NCBI GenBank assembly: GCA_010909165.1
Contig: MU008157.1
Span: 1,054,001-1,118,000, forward strand
Reading direction: 5' to 3'
Source: Anthoceros angustus
Taxonomy: Eukaryota > Streptophyta > Anthocerotopsida > Anthocerotales > Anthocerotaceae
DNA: 64,000 bases
A model generated the notes under the pieces. It saw only the letters and a program-made list of their open reading frames with translations, was not told where the DNA came from and made no database searches. How positions within the stretch are numbered: the first letter of the stretch is position 1; every line of letters begins with the position of its first letter. Made by a program: the position numbers and the translations under genes. This document shows, piece by piece, positions 42,991 through 53,853 of this stretch.

Positions 42991-43849
42991 CCTCCGCCTT
43001 CCTCATCCACGAATTTGGCTTGAGGAGCTTCTCCTTCCCTTGCCTTCCTAACAATATCCTACAACTCAAGTTCCAAAAGAACCAAATCTCGGGGTTGCTG
43101 CCCGATTGATGGAGGTTGATGTAACACTCCTCAATCAATTCCAATTGGTGTAGGCCCATTGGCGGCCATACACCCATCCAATTGGATGTTCTCCTCCTCG
43201 CCTTGCGAAAATCAACCAAATCTCGGGGTTGCTGCCCAAAGCAAGTGAATTGGGGCATCACAAGTTCACCTCCCACGGCGCAGCCTGCTGCTTCTTTCCT
43301 TTCTCCTCTCGAGGAAGAGCCCTTGCGGCTCCTTCCCTTGCCTTTTCCTCGAGGCATGGCTCTTCTTCTTCAAGCTTCAAGGAAGGAATTACTTCCCAAT
43401 TGGATGTTCTCCTCCTCTTCTTCTTCTCCTCAAGGCTACACTTAACCATTGGATGGCAACCAAGACCTCACGAATATATTTCCACATTGCCGCCAATTCT
43501 CCTTGATGCTCTCGGTCTTCCAGCCATTCTTGGCGTTGCTTGGCATCTTCGTTTTCCTCAACTTCTTCCTCAACTTCTTCCTTCCTCCTCTTGCTTCCTC
43601 AACTTCTTCCTCATCCACGAATTTGGCTTGAGGAGCTTCTCCTTCCCTTGCCTTCCTCCTCTTGCTTCCTCAACTTCTTCCTTCCTCCTTCCTCCTCTTC
43701 TTCTTCTTCTCCTTGCGCGCGCCTTCCTCGGCGATGGCGATGGCGATGGCGTTTTCCTTCTCCTTCCCTTGCCTCTAGCATGCTTGCACCGAATGTCCAA
43801 TTGTGCATTGAGGAGGACCTTGGTCACATTGCCGCCATTGAAGTTGCTT

Positions 43850-46070
43850 GGCGCCCAAACTTTGCACTTTGCCTCTTTGGATGCCACGGAGGCCACAACC
43901 CTAGATTGGGTTCATCATTCCAAAATCCTAATCTACCTATTTTCCTATTTTCCTATCCTAATTAATCACTTCTAATTACTCTTTATATTATTCCCTATTG
44001 GTGAGCATATATAGTGGATATCCCCCTATTCTAAATTTCCTTTTTGCGAGATTGTTCATCATCATGTTATCACATGACTTGTAGCTGGTATATGAGATAC
44101 TCTTTCTCCTCTTCCTTCCTCGGCGATGGCGATGGCGATGGCGATGGCGCGGTGATGGCTTCTTCCTCCTTGCCTTCCTCGGCTTGGCTCCCATGGAAAT
44201 CTTCCACAAAAATTGGAGGAAGTTGCCCAAACACTTTGCCTCTTTGGATGCGCCACAGGCCACAACCCTAGATTGGGTTCATCATTCCAAAATCCTAATC
44301 TACCTATTTTCCTATTTTCCTTCCTCCTTGCCTTCCTAATTAATCACTTCTAATTACTCTTTATATTATTCCCTATTGGTGAGCATATATAGTGGATATC
44401 CCCCTATTCTAAATTTCCTTTAGCGAGATGTTATTGTTCCATCCAATAAATATGCAATGGAGTCGACCTCCCGTCTTCCTCATCCACGAATTTGGCTTGA
44501 GGAGCTTCTCCTTCCCTTGCCTTCCTCCTCACCACAAGGTGGTTTCGACCCGTTCTTTTCCCTAAGTATCCTCCTTGCCTTCCTAACAACATCCTACAAC
44601 TCAAGTTCCAAAAGAACCAAAAACGTTAGCATGCTTCCTCTACACCATTTCTAATCAAAAGAAGTTGAACTGTTGCAAAACAAACTCACTTGATCCGATG
44701 GCGAACTTTTGCGTTCCCATGTTGTTTTATTCCCAACTTGTACTCGGCTTTGAGGCGTCACAATATATGGCCAGCTTTGCCTCCCCGCTCCATATCGTGC
44801 AATTAAGAATTGTCTTCATGAACTCAGATGGAATTCTTCTAATGAGCGTGTGTGGAGTACCATGTAGACCGACATCTTTCTCTATGGTCCTTGGGCAAAG
44901 AACACAATAATTCTAGAAGGAGCTGTTAATATACGAACCCCTTCTTTTGGTTTTGGACCCCTTTCACGAAGTCGACACAATCCTTAATACGACATTACCC
45001 TTGTTGTTCCGTCCACAAACAAAAAGTCTGCATTTTTCTATTGACATGATAGAGAGCCTATGTAGGCGCCGCCGCGCCCCTCCGTGATGTGTTCATGGAC
45101 ACCATTCAATAACTTCAGATCAAAACTAAACATGGTTCTCGTTGGAAAGAAACAAAACCGAATGTTGTATCGACATAGAATGTATGACCACTTCTAAGTT
45201 CCACGTCGCTCCACTTCTAGGTCTTCAAAACCGTCGTTCTTGCCCATTGCTTGGCATCTTCGTTTTCCTCAACTTCTTCCTTCCTCCTTCCTCGTCCATT
45301 GCGTTGGTGGTTACCTTCTCCTTGCGCGCGCCTTCCTCCTTCCTCGTCCATTGCGTTGGTGGTTACCTTCTCCTCCTTCCTCGTCCATTGCGTTGGTGGT
45401 TGCCCAAACTTTGAAAAATATTATATATATTATTCCCAACTTGTACTCGGCTTTGAGGCGTCACAATATATGGCCAGCTTTGCCTCTTTGGATGCCACGG
45501 AGGCCACAACCCTAGATTGGGTTCATCATTCCAAAATCCTAATCTACCTATTTTCCTATTTTCCTATCCTAATTAATCACTTCTAATTACTCTTTATATT
45601 ATTCCCTATTGGTGAGCATATATAGTGGATATCCCCCTATTCTAAATTTCCTTTTCCTCGAGGCATCACGGTGACATGCCATCGTTAGATAATAAGGTCT
45701 TCTTGGTGGTTACCTTCTCCTCAAGGCTACACTTAACCATTGGATGGCGATGGCGATGGCGATGGCGATGGCGCGGTGATGGCTTCTTCCTCCTTCCTCC
45801 TTCCTCGTCCATTGCGTTGGGATCTTTTCTTCCTTCCTCGTCCATTGCGTTGGTGGTTGCCCAAACACTTTGCCTCTTTGGATGCGCCACAGGCCACAAC
45901 CCTAGATTGGGTTCATCATTCCAAAATCCTAATCTACCTATTTTCCTATTTTCTTTTCCCTAAGTATCCTCCTTGCCTTCCTAATTAATCACTTCTAATT
46001 ACTCTTTATATTATTCCCTATTGGTGAGCATATATAGTGGATATCCCCCTATTCTAAATTTCCTTTTCCT
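43850..46070. repeat. Four dispersed copies of a GCATATATAGTGG-containing block
   Basis: A block of about 200 bp, from TTTGCCTCTTTGGATGC through CCCTAGATTGGGTTCATCAT to GAGCATATATAGTGGATATC and CCCCTATTCTAAATTTCCTT, occurs at about 43866-44043, 44240-44420, 45480-45655 and 45874-46068. ATATATAG could be a TATA box. Each copy is joined to different neighbours. Confidence 0.85.
44650..45225 (-). pseudogene. Gypsy-type gag fragment, copy 1
   Basis: Same sequence as 58140-58715 and 61800-62375 with indels. On the minus strand it encodes parts of a Ty3-type gag (see 61800-62375). It is joined on the left to the CTACACCATTTCTAATCAAA word and on the right to a single 23-bp satellite unit. Confidence 0.55.
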
Positions 46071-46403
46071 CGAGGCATCACAAGTTCACCTCTAAGTAAT
46101 TGCCTTAAACATACTAGTCCGCTCTTCTTCTTCACCTTGGTGAGGATTGTGCATTGAGGAGGACCTTGGTCACATTGCCATTGCATTTGGCACCTACTCT
46201 CCTCACCACAAGGTGGTTTCGACCCGTTCTTTTCCCTAAGTATCCTCCTTGCCTTCCTAACAATATCCTACAACTCCGACTTCAAGATTCTCGAAATTTT
46301 CTGGCATGCTCCTCTTCAATCGTTCTTAGCCAAAAAAATCAAACTTGTTCGTCTTGGCTTTTGGGCTGGTTGCCCAAACTTTTCGTTCCACATACTCCCC
46401 ACC

Positions 46404-46895
46404 TCACTGTTTGCGTCCTCGCAAACAACATTCGGGAAGGTACTTCTTGACCTTCCACCCATTTACTCTGGTCGGCAATAATTCGCCGCCCAGTACCCGG
46501 AGTTGCACGGATCCATTCTCGTATACTGCTACCACCTCGTAAGGTCCCATCCATCTCAATCTAAGCTTCCCTGGAAAGTCTAGGTATCGACTATCATATA
46601 GAAGAACCAAATCCCCGTCCACGATAGTCTCTTGCTTCCTCAACCTCCCATCATGCCTGTCCTTCCCGAGTTCCTGAATCCGCTGGGTTTCTTCTAAAGC
46701 ATCTTCCCTACGTTCCTCCTGCTCTATGAACGATTCTAGTCTAGCTACCTGGCTATCTTCTACAGTCATGCGTTCATCCTCCATGATCCTGTAGGTAGGT
46801 ACTTCAAATTCCACGGGCATCACAGGTGACATGCCATATGTTAGATAATAAGGGGTCTTCTTGGTGGTTACCTTCTCCTCCTCCTGTAAGCCCAC
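46404..46895 (-). CDS. Gypsy integrase C-terminal domain
   Basis: 163 codons without interruption: TPYYLTYGMSPVMPVEFEVP (end of the integrase core), an acidic helix, DGDLVLLYDSRYLDFPGKLR and WMGPYEVVAVYENGSVQLRV (the GPF/Y-like module), ending GWKVKKYLPE. The stop at 46404 is the natural end of pol, immediately before the polypurine tract. The remainder of the polyprotein lies to the right in broken frames, so this is a fragment and not a free gene. Confidence 0.85.
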   Translation of the reverse strand: MGLQEEEKVTTKKTPYYLTYGMSPVMPVEFEVPTYRIMEDERMTVEDSQVARLESFIEQEERREDALEETQRIQELGKDRHDGRLRKQETIVDGDLVLLYDSRYLDFPGKLRLRWMGPYEVVAVYENGSVQLRVLGGELLPTRVNGWKVKKYLPECCLRGRKQ

Positions 46896-47046
46896 TGCGA
46901 ATGCAACTTAGCATCCCAATCATACATGTGTGTCACCTTGGTGAGGATTGTGCAGCAACCCATTCGTCTTCTCCGTCAATCCATTCGCTTTGGGGTTGTA
47001 GGGGGTCGTCTTTCGATGCCGAATGTTGAAGTAGGTGGTTAGGGAC

Positions 47047-47642
47047 TCAACGATGAGTTGAGGAAATGTGTCCCCTCACGACCAACTCTAAAGGACATCC
47101 ATACCTCGTTATGATGTTCTCGAATAAAAACTTTGCTCTGCGGTCGTCGTCCTTCCTCGTTGCTTGACTTCCACCATCTTCGTGCAATAATCCGTAGCCA
47201 CCAAAATGTACTGCTTCCTCGTCCATTGCGTTGGTGGCTTGATTGGTCCTACGAAATCGATTCCCCACTTCTCGAACGGTGCTAACGGTAAGATGTAGGT
47301 AAGAGGCCATTGTGTCGACAACGAGGCCGCCCAACCCTCGACACGCATCACACCTCGGTGAACTCCCACATCCTTTTGCATCGTAGCCCACGAACCCGCA
47401 TTCAAAATCTTCTTAACGGTCACACTGCGAATAGTGTCCACCTCCCTAGGGCCTTCTCCTCCTCCTCCTCCTCCTCCTCCTCCTCGCCTCGAGACACCGT
47501 CGAATCTTCTCGTCCGGCCCAAGTTTGTACAAGATGCCTTCCCGCAGGCAATAGGGTGCGGCTTTATGGAGAAAAACCGCCCGCCCTTCCTTGGACAAAC
47601 CATCCGGCATGATTCCATGCTCCAGGAATTTGTGTACTTCAC
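47047..47642 (-). pseudogene. Gypsy integrase zinc-binding and core fragments
   Basis: KAAPYCLREGILYKLGPDEK (about 47590-47510) is the H2C2-type N-terminal segment. A CTC microsatellite (47456-47485) interrupts the frame as poly-Arg. The frame continues with LAPFEKWGIDFVGPIKPP and YILVATDYCTKMVEV (first catalytic Asp in the GIDFVGP block), then TRKDDDRRAKFLFENIITRY and GCPLELVV. The second catalytic Asp (usually SDRG) is altered to VVRGHIS. Broken by several shifts. Confidence 0.8.
47456..47485. repeat. (CTC)n microsatellite within integrase
   Basis: Ten CTC units placed inside gypsy integrase coding sequence, at the word CCTTCTCCTCC. It reads as poly-Arg on the coding strand. Confidence 0.95.
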
Positions 47643-47687
47643 CGCTCAACAGATACCTCGGGCATGAACGCCCCTCACGTTCTAATC

Positions 47688-47718
47688 TCCTCCTCCTCCT
47701 CCTCCTCCTCCTCCTCCT
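47688..47718. repeat. (CTC)n microsatellite
   Basis: About ten CTC units directly following the integrase N-terminal fragment. Confidence 0.95.
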
Positions 47719-48533
47719 AGGACGTCCGTTAGTAGCTCCAGATGGCGTGTATCCATCTCGCCCACTTCTAGGTCTTCAAAACCGTCGTTCTTGCCCATTG
47801 CTTGGCATCTTCGTTTTCCTCAACTTCTTCCTCGTTGCTTGGCATCTTCGTTTTCCTCAACTGTTGCATGCTCTTCCTCGTCCATTGCGTTGGTGGTTAC
47901 CTTCTCCTCCTCGCTCCTAGCCTCGTGTCTAGGTCCATCTCGTACTCCCATGGCGACCTCCTCGACTTGTTGCACCTCCATGGTGATTTTGAGTGATTGC
48001 CCAGATCGCCAACTCCTCGTCGAAATCGGTCATCGTTCATCCTCCTCGTTCTTGCCCTCTGGTGTGTCCACCTCCCTAGGGCCTTCTCCTCCTCGCGGCC
48101 CTATGGCGCCTGGTTTCCGACCTCGCCAAGTGTGGTTCTTCTCGTCATTCAAAAACGGTGCTCTCATGTCCGTTTTTGCTTCTTCCTTTTGCCAACGTGT
48201 GGCCTCCACTTGCAGCCCTCCTGACTGCTCACCCTTGAGGAGCATTTCAGCCTCCTCCTCGCGCCCATGCTGGCGCCCTCTTATCCTCTCTCGGATTTCC
48301 AGATTGTCCTGCTGCAGCTTTTCCTGCACAACGCTCCCTTCTTGCTCATTTGGCCTCTCTGCTGGCAACAAGACTTGCTGATCAATTCTTAGGCCGTCTA
48401 CAACATGCTCACGTCCTCCCCCTTCGACCCAGGCCGTGGCAACCAACTCCTCGTCAGGAAATCGGTCATCCGTGGCCTCAAGTCGCTCTCCGCCAGACGA
48501 GAAATGAAATCGATTCGATGTTGCTTCCTCGGC

Positions 48534-49060
48534 CTAGTTTCTCGTCATAGTCAAACTCTTGCAGCATAATACCCACGGCAATCCTTCACGAATCGGCTTG
48601 TTGACAAGATACTTCAACGCAAAATGGTCAACATGAAGCGTCACCTTGCAAGCAAGCGGATAGTGTCTAAACTTCTTACGAGTAAATGATACCAAGACCC
48701 TCCGCTCCGTGGTTGAGTAGTTCTTTTCGGCATCCGTGAGTGTACCCGCATAGAAAAATCGGATGATCCGTTTCTTCTCATCTTCCGACTTAAGACGGTC
48801 CCAATGGCATAGCGGACACATCCACGTATCGTGAAACGGCTTCTCCCAATCGGTTGTAAGTTGGCGCTCACCAAGCATCCTTCAAGCTGAAAAGCCTCTC
48901 TTGCATTGGTCCATTCGAAGGTGTATCCTTCTTGGTCAATTGTGTCAACAAGGCTGCCTTCTTGGCGAAATCCTTGATGAACCTCTGTACCCACTAGTCC
49001 TACAAAAGCTTGCAGCATGTTTTGTGTCTCAAGACATCGTCTCCAATAATCAGAGCTCAC
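48534..49060 (-). pseudogene. Gypsy RNase H fragments
   Basis: YTFEWTNAREAF (start of the RNase H-side linker), then ERRVLVSFTRKKFRHYPLAC and KVTLHVDHFALKYLVNKP, the conserved TEREAL..V...KFRHYL and DH.AL.YL segments. The first catalytic Asp region is in a broken frame. Two overlapping frames are needed. Confidence 0.75.
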
Positions 49061-49120
49061 ATACCTTGCTAGGTTCTAACTCTAGGTCTTCAAACTCGAT
49101 GTGCCAACAAAATACCTCCG

Positions 49121-49487
49121 TCATACCAAAATAACACTTCCGGATGAAGTTTCATGTTCGACTCCTGCAAAACATTGCCTCAAATGGTCTAAATGGTTCT
49201 CTCTCCCAACACGCAAATCATCCAGAATACCTCCATGAACTTCTCGGAAATCTCGAATATCGCGTTCACCACCGTTGGAAAGTGGCGGGGCATTGCACAA
49301 CCCGAAGGGAGCTTGAATAAGCGTAAGTTCCCCAATCCGTGGTGAATGTTGTCTTGTCCTGATCCTCCTTCGAGCAAATTTGATTGTACCCAGAATACCC
49401 GTCCAAGAAACTGTACATCTCATGTCCACATCGTGTCCAGACTGTCCATGAAAGGTAAAGGGTGATGATCCTTCTTCGTTGCTTCAT
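49121..49487 (-). pseudogene. Gypsy reverse transcriptase fragments
   Basis: YSFLDGYSGYNQI, KTTFTTDWGTYAY, LTLIQAPFGLCNAP and GILDDLRVG (the YVDD-box region, keeping both Asp) appear in alternating frames, followed by HLRQCF. This is the palm/fingers core of a Ty3-type RT with at least three frameshifts. Confidence 0.8.
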
Positions 49488-50033
49488 TGAGCTTCACGAA
49501 ATCTTGACACCGAACCTTTCCTGCCGCTTCTTTGGTACAATCACGATGGGGCGACCCACTCCGGTGAGCACCGGATAAATTACCCCACCTCCAAATATTG
49601 GTCGGTGATCCTTAACAACCATGGAATACTTGGGATTCACAGATTGCTTGATCCTCAAGTCTTGCCCTCCTTCAAATCGATTCGATGTATCCCAATTCTT
49701 CCGGTATCTGTCATGTCAAGAATCTTGAAGGCAAACACATCGACATATTCTCTAAGCACTCTGAAACTCTTCTTTTCTATCCGCCTAGGTACTTAGAAAT
49801 CTTGACTACCTTGCTAGGTTCTAACTCTAGGTCTTCTACCGATCGGATCTACATATGTTCCTCCTACCTATCTTGGTTCGGATCCCTCTTAGGAAAATCT
49901 CGATCATAGGCCTTACCCTTCCAAAGGCTACTCCTTCCTATGTGCCTCATCCTCGGACTCTCTCTTCCTCTATATGTAAGCATACACCAAAATCACTCTT
50001 TATTTGACCTCACCGAGACCCCGATATGCTTGG

Positions 50034-50490
50034 TCACCGCCCGAGGAGCTTACCCCGTGCTACGAGGTGTACCGACCGGATTGCGACTCCCCTCATAGGA
50101 GCCTTGCTCCATGACACAAAAGCGATCGCAGTCCGTTTCTCTTGGACTTGAAGGTGATGCCACTCGACCAAAATCAAAAACACACGCAGACCATACAACC
50201 AAGGCCTACCTATCAAAACCTTATAGCCTAAATCCAAACCGCCGCATCACAATGTAGGTAAGATGGAAGGTGAGACCCCAATCATAGTGGGTACATTCCT
50301 CCAATGGCTTTCTCCTGTCAGTGCCATCGTAAAAATACTCGGGCGGGTGAAACTCGGTGAACCCAAGTTGATGAGTCTCCTCCGTCATCAAGTTGACTCC
50401 GATCCCGAATCTAATGGCACGTTGGGCACCAAACACCGCAATCTCAACCTCAATCTCGGGTGCCCCAAAATCAACGAGTTCGACCACATT
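50034..50490 (-). pseudogene. Gypsy protease, degraded copy B
   Basis: Second copy of the protease coding region (compare 51819-52592). It has many 1-4 base deletions at CAG/CTG/CCGG words, so the DSGSGVNLM active-site region reads RFGIGVNLM and the downstream frame is lost. It forms part of a duplicated segment 49687-50930. Confidence 0.75.
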
Positions 50491-50939
50491 TACCTCCTCC
50501 GGCGTTTCTCCTCCCTACGCTTGAGATTCCCCGATCGCCTCCTTCACAATTTTGCGGGATCTCGGACTCACTTAAACAGCATCTCAGGCCACAAATTCGC
50601 GGTCAAGTAATGCGTCGTGGCCCGGAGATCTTATCGACAAGGTTTCCTCCCGCTTGCAGCCACAGCCAGTCGACTCGACCTTATTGGTAAAGTTCGATTC
50701 CATGATCCCTCCTATCGGTGGGATCCATACCGTGGATCCACAATTCGCTCGCGACCTCCGCTTCCGTCGGGTGAGCTGTTTAATTCATCTTCCGGCCGCT
50801 ACTTCTCGGCTAATGTCGGGAAGCGATTCGTTCCTCCCCTCCTTTGGCCCTTCTTCCACGATTGCCATTGCGTTGGGATCTTTTTCTTCTATGCTTCTTT
50901 GGAAGCTTGCACCGAATGTTGTATCGACATAGAATGTAT

Positions 50940-51005
50940 GACCACTTCTAAGTTCCACGTCGCTCCACTTCTAAGTTCCACGTCGCTCCACTTCTAAGTT
51001 CCACG
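50940..51005. repeat. 23-bp satellite, three copies
   Basis: Same unit and same flanks (GAATGTATGACC on the left, GGCTCGGAGGCCAGGTGAG on the right) as the nine-copy array at 52673. Confidence 0.92.
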
Positions 51006-51818
51006 GCTCGGAGGCCAGGTGAGTCGTCCCTCACCTTCCTCCTTCCTTTCCTCGTGCCGCCCGTTTTCCGCTCGGCCTTTCTCTCGGGCGATCGGTGGTC
51101 ACCTGGCCACCATCAACCCCTTCATCGCTCATCTCTCCTTCATACCTTGCTCTATAGCTTATGGAAGATGAAGTTTACCATGATTGTTCGATAATTGTTC
51201 ATGGACACCATTCAATAACTTCAGATCAAAACTAAACATGGTTCTACGTTGGAAAGAAACAAAACCGAATGTCCAATTGTGCATTGAGGAGGACCTTGGT
51301 CACATTGCCGCCATTGAAGTTGCTTGGCATCTTCGTTTTCCTCAACTTCTTCCTCATCAACCGCTTGCGTAAGCACCGGCGATTGTGGTCGTAGCCTATG
51401 GATCATTCCTTTGCAGGAGCTTACCCCGTGCACAGGATCCCCATTTTATGTCCCAATTCTTCCGGTATCTGTCATGTCAAGAATCTTGAAGGCAAACACA
51501 TCGACATATTCTCTAAGCACTCTGAAACTCTTCTTTTCTATCCGCCTAGGTACTTAGAAATCTTGACTACCTTGCTAGGTTCTAACTCTAGGTCTTCTAC
51601 CGATCGGATCTACATATGTTCCTCCTACCTATCTTGGTTCGGATCCCTCTTAGGAAAATCTCGATCATAGGCCACCCTTCCAAAGGCTACTCCTTCCTAT
51701 GTGCCTCATCCTCGGACTCTCTCTTCCTCTATATGTAAGCATACACCAAAATCACTCTTTATTTGACCTCACCGAGACCCCGATATGCTTGGTCACCGCC
51801 CGAGGAGCTTACCCCGTG

Positions 51819-52592
51819 CTACAGGTGTACCGACCGGATTGCGACTCCCCTCATAGGAGCCTTGCTCCATGACACAAAAGCGATCGCCGCAGGTCCGTTT
51901 CTACTGGACTTGAAGGTGATGCCACTACGACCAAAATCAAAAACACACGCAGTACCATACAACCAAGGCCTACCTATCAAAACCTTATAGCCTAAATCCG
52001 AAACCGGCCGCATCACAATGTAGGTAAGATGGAAGGTGAGACCCCCAATCATAGTGGGTACATTCTTCAGCACCCCCAATGGCTTCCTCCTTGTCTGGTC
52101 GGCCATCCGTAAAAATACTCGGGCCGGGTGAAACTCAGTGAACCCAAGTTGATGAGCTGTCTCCTCCGTCATCAAGTTGACTCCCGATCCCGAATCTAAT
52201 GGCACGTTGGGCACCAAACACCCTGCAATCTCAACCTCAATCTCGGGTGCCCCCAAATCAACGAGTTCGACCACATTTACCTCCACTGGCCGTTTTCTCA
52301 CTCCTACTGCTTCAGGGATTCCCCTGATCGCCTCCTTCACAATTTTGCGGGATCTCGGACTCACCGCAAGCAACTGTCTCAAGCTGACCACAAATTCGCG
52401 GTCAAGTAATGCGTCAGCGAAACTGGAGATCTTATCTGACAAGGTTTCCTCCCCGTTTGCAGCCCTGGCGCTGGTCGATTCCGACCTTATTGGTAAAGTT
52501 TCCGATTCCATGATCCCTCCTATCGGTGGGATCCATACCCGGATCCACAATTTTGCGGGATCTCGGACTCCCCTCCTTTGGCCCTTCTTCAT
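51819..52592 (-). CDS. Gypsy aspartic protease region, intact frame
   Basis: 257 codons without interruption. The protease starts at about residue 120: VVELVDLGAPEIEVEIAGCL, then PLDSGSGVNLMTEETAHQLG with the catalytic D-S-G, a flap-like region near GVLKNVPTMIGGLTF, and VLIGRPWLYG (the hydrophobic-hydrophobic-Gly motif that closes the fold). It cleaves the retroelement polyprotein. Residues 1-110 are a linker from gag. The ORF starts in mosaic sequence (MKKGQRRG), so the N-terminus is not original. Confidence 0.8.
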   Translation of the reverse strand: MKKGQRRGVRDPAKLWIRVWIPPIGGIMESETLPIRSESTSARAANGEETLSDKISSFADALLDREFVVSLRQLLAVSPRSRKIVKEAIRGIPEAVGVRKRPVEVNVVELVDLGAPEIEVEIAGCLVPNVPLDSGSGVNLMTEETAHQLGFTEFHPARVFLRMADQTRRKPLGVLKNVPTMIGGLTFHLTYIVMRPVSDLGYKVLIGRPWLYGTACVFDFGRSGITFKSSRNGPAAIAFVSWSKAPMRGVAIRSVHL

Positions 52593-52672
52593 TGCTTGGC
52601 ATCTTCGTTTTCCTCAACTTCTTCCTCATCAACCGCTTGCACCGAATGTTGTATCGACATAGAATGTATGAC

Positions 52673-52872
52673 CACTTCTAAGTTCCACGTCGCTCCACTT
52701 CTAAGTTCCACGTCGCTCCACTTCTAAGTTCCACGTCGCTCCACTTCTAAGTTCCACGTCGCTCCACTTCTAAGTTCCACGTCGCTCCACTTCTAAGTTC
52801 CACGTCGCTCCACTTCTAAGTTCCACGTCGCTCCACTTCTAAGTTCCACGTCGCTCCACTTCTAAGTTCCAC
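52673..52872. repeat. 23-bp satellite, nine copies
   Basis: Eight full units and a partial unit of CTTCTAAGTTCCACGTCGCT plus CCA, with no visible sequence difference between units. Longest array in the window. Confidence 0.95.
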
Positions 52873-53624
52873 GGCTCGGAGGCCAGGTGAGTCGTCCCTC
52901 ACCTTCCTCCGCTTCCTTTCCTCGTGCGCACGCCGTTTTTCCGCATTCGCCTTTCTCGATCGGTGGTCACCTGGCCACCATCAACCCCTTCATCGCTCAT
53001 CTCTCCTTCATACCCTTCTTTGGAAGCTTGCACGGCATGTTTTGTGTCTCGACATCGTCTCCAATAATCGTAGCTCACATACCTTGCTCTATAGCTCGCC
53101 ATATAGATTGGCCATTGCATTTGGCACGAGTTTGTGTTTCTAATATGCAAAAAGAATGTGCATTGAGGAGGACCTTGGTCACATTGCCGCCATTGAAGTT
53201 GCTTGGCGTCCTCAATCGGTTTGAATTCTCACGGTCTGGTGTCACTCGCGCCACCCCGTGCACAGGATCCCCATTTTATGTCCAATTCACATACCGCAAA
53301 AGGGCACATAACCCACTTGCTTCCGAGGTTCGGGCATTCGCTTGAGTACCATGTAGACCGACATCTTTCTCTATGGTCCTTGGGCAAAGAACACATTTTG
53401 TGCACATCTTCTAATGCAAAAAGAATGTGCATCTACCTAGATTTGCAGCCATAGATTTTCTAGAAAAATCAACACAAACATCATTTTTGATTATCTTTGT
53501 TTCATTGAATTTAGACTTCATTTCTAATCAAGGAACAACAAAGAACACATTTTGTGCACATCTTCTAATGCAAAAAGAATGTGCATCTACCTAGATGCAA
53601 CATACATAGTATGCTATGATACCA

Positions 53625-53853
53625 TGACTATAAGAACTATAATTATAAGGACTATATAGGTCAATTAATAATAAATAAAGAATAATTACATTGTATTCAT
53701 CGAGAAAAACAACTTGCTTATGCATGAGAAGACAACTTCATGTCTATTCACCTAATGACATAACCCTAACGAACGGGTATTTGTAAATAATTCTAAGTAC
53801 TTACACATGCCTCCTATGGGATAGTACCCTAAACCCTCATCATAATCCCAACA
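53625..53853 (-). repeat. Copia-type LTR, minus-strand copy 2
   Basis: Same as 31327-31555. The copia leader lies to its left (53400-53624) and the RT fragment to its right. Confidence 0.8.

Larger units (their letters stand above)
46390..52600 (-). mobile_element. Ty3/gypsy retrotransposon, decayed pol region
   Basis: Minus-strand order from right to left is protease, (duplicated protease), reverse transcriptase, RNase H, integrase, which is gypsy order. Just past the integrase stop the minus strand reads GTGAGGTGGGGAGTATGTGG (46407-46388), a likely polypurine tract followed by the start of a 3' LTR (TGTGGAACG). LTR boundaries were not resolved because the flanks are mosaic. Confidence 0.8.
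49687..52660. repeat. Direct duplication of the protease-containing segment
   Basis: Copy B is 49687-50930 and copy A is 51451-52660, at an offset near 1.76 kb. GTCAAGAATCTTGAAGGCAA at 49726 recurs at 51477. Copy B has lost small pieces relative to A. Both right ends run into the ACCGAATGTTGTATCGACAT word and the 23-bp satellite (3 units after B, 9 after A). Confidence 0.9.

Noticed and set aside
52673-52872. Regularly spaced 23-bp repeat considered as a CRISPR-like array
   Set aside because: The units are directly contiguous with no variable spacers, and the genome is eukaryotic. It is an ordinary satellite.
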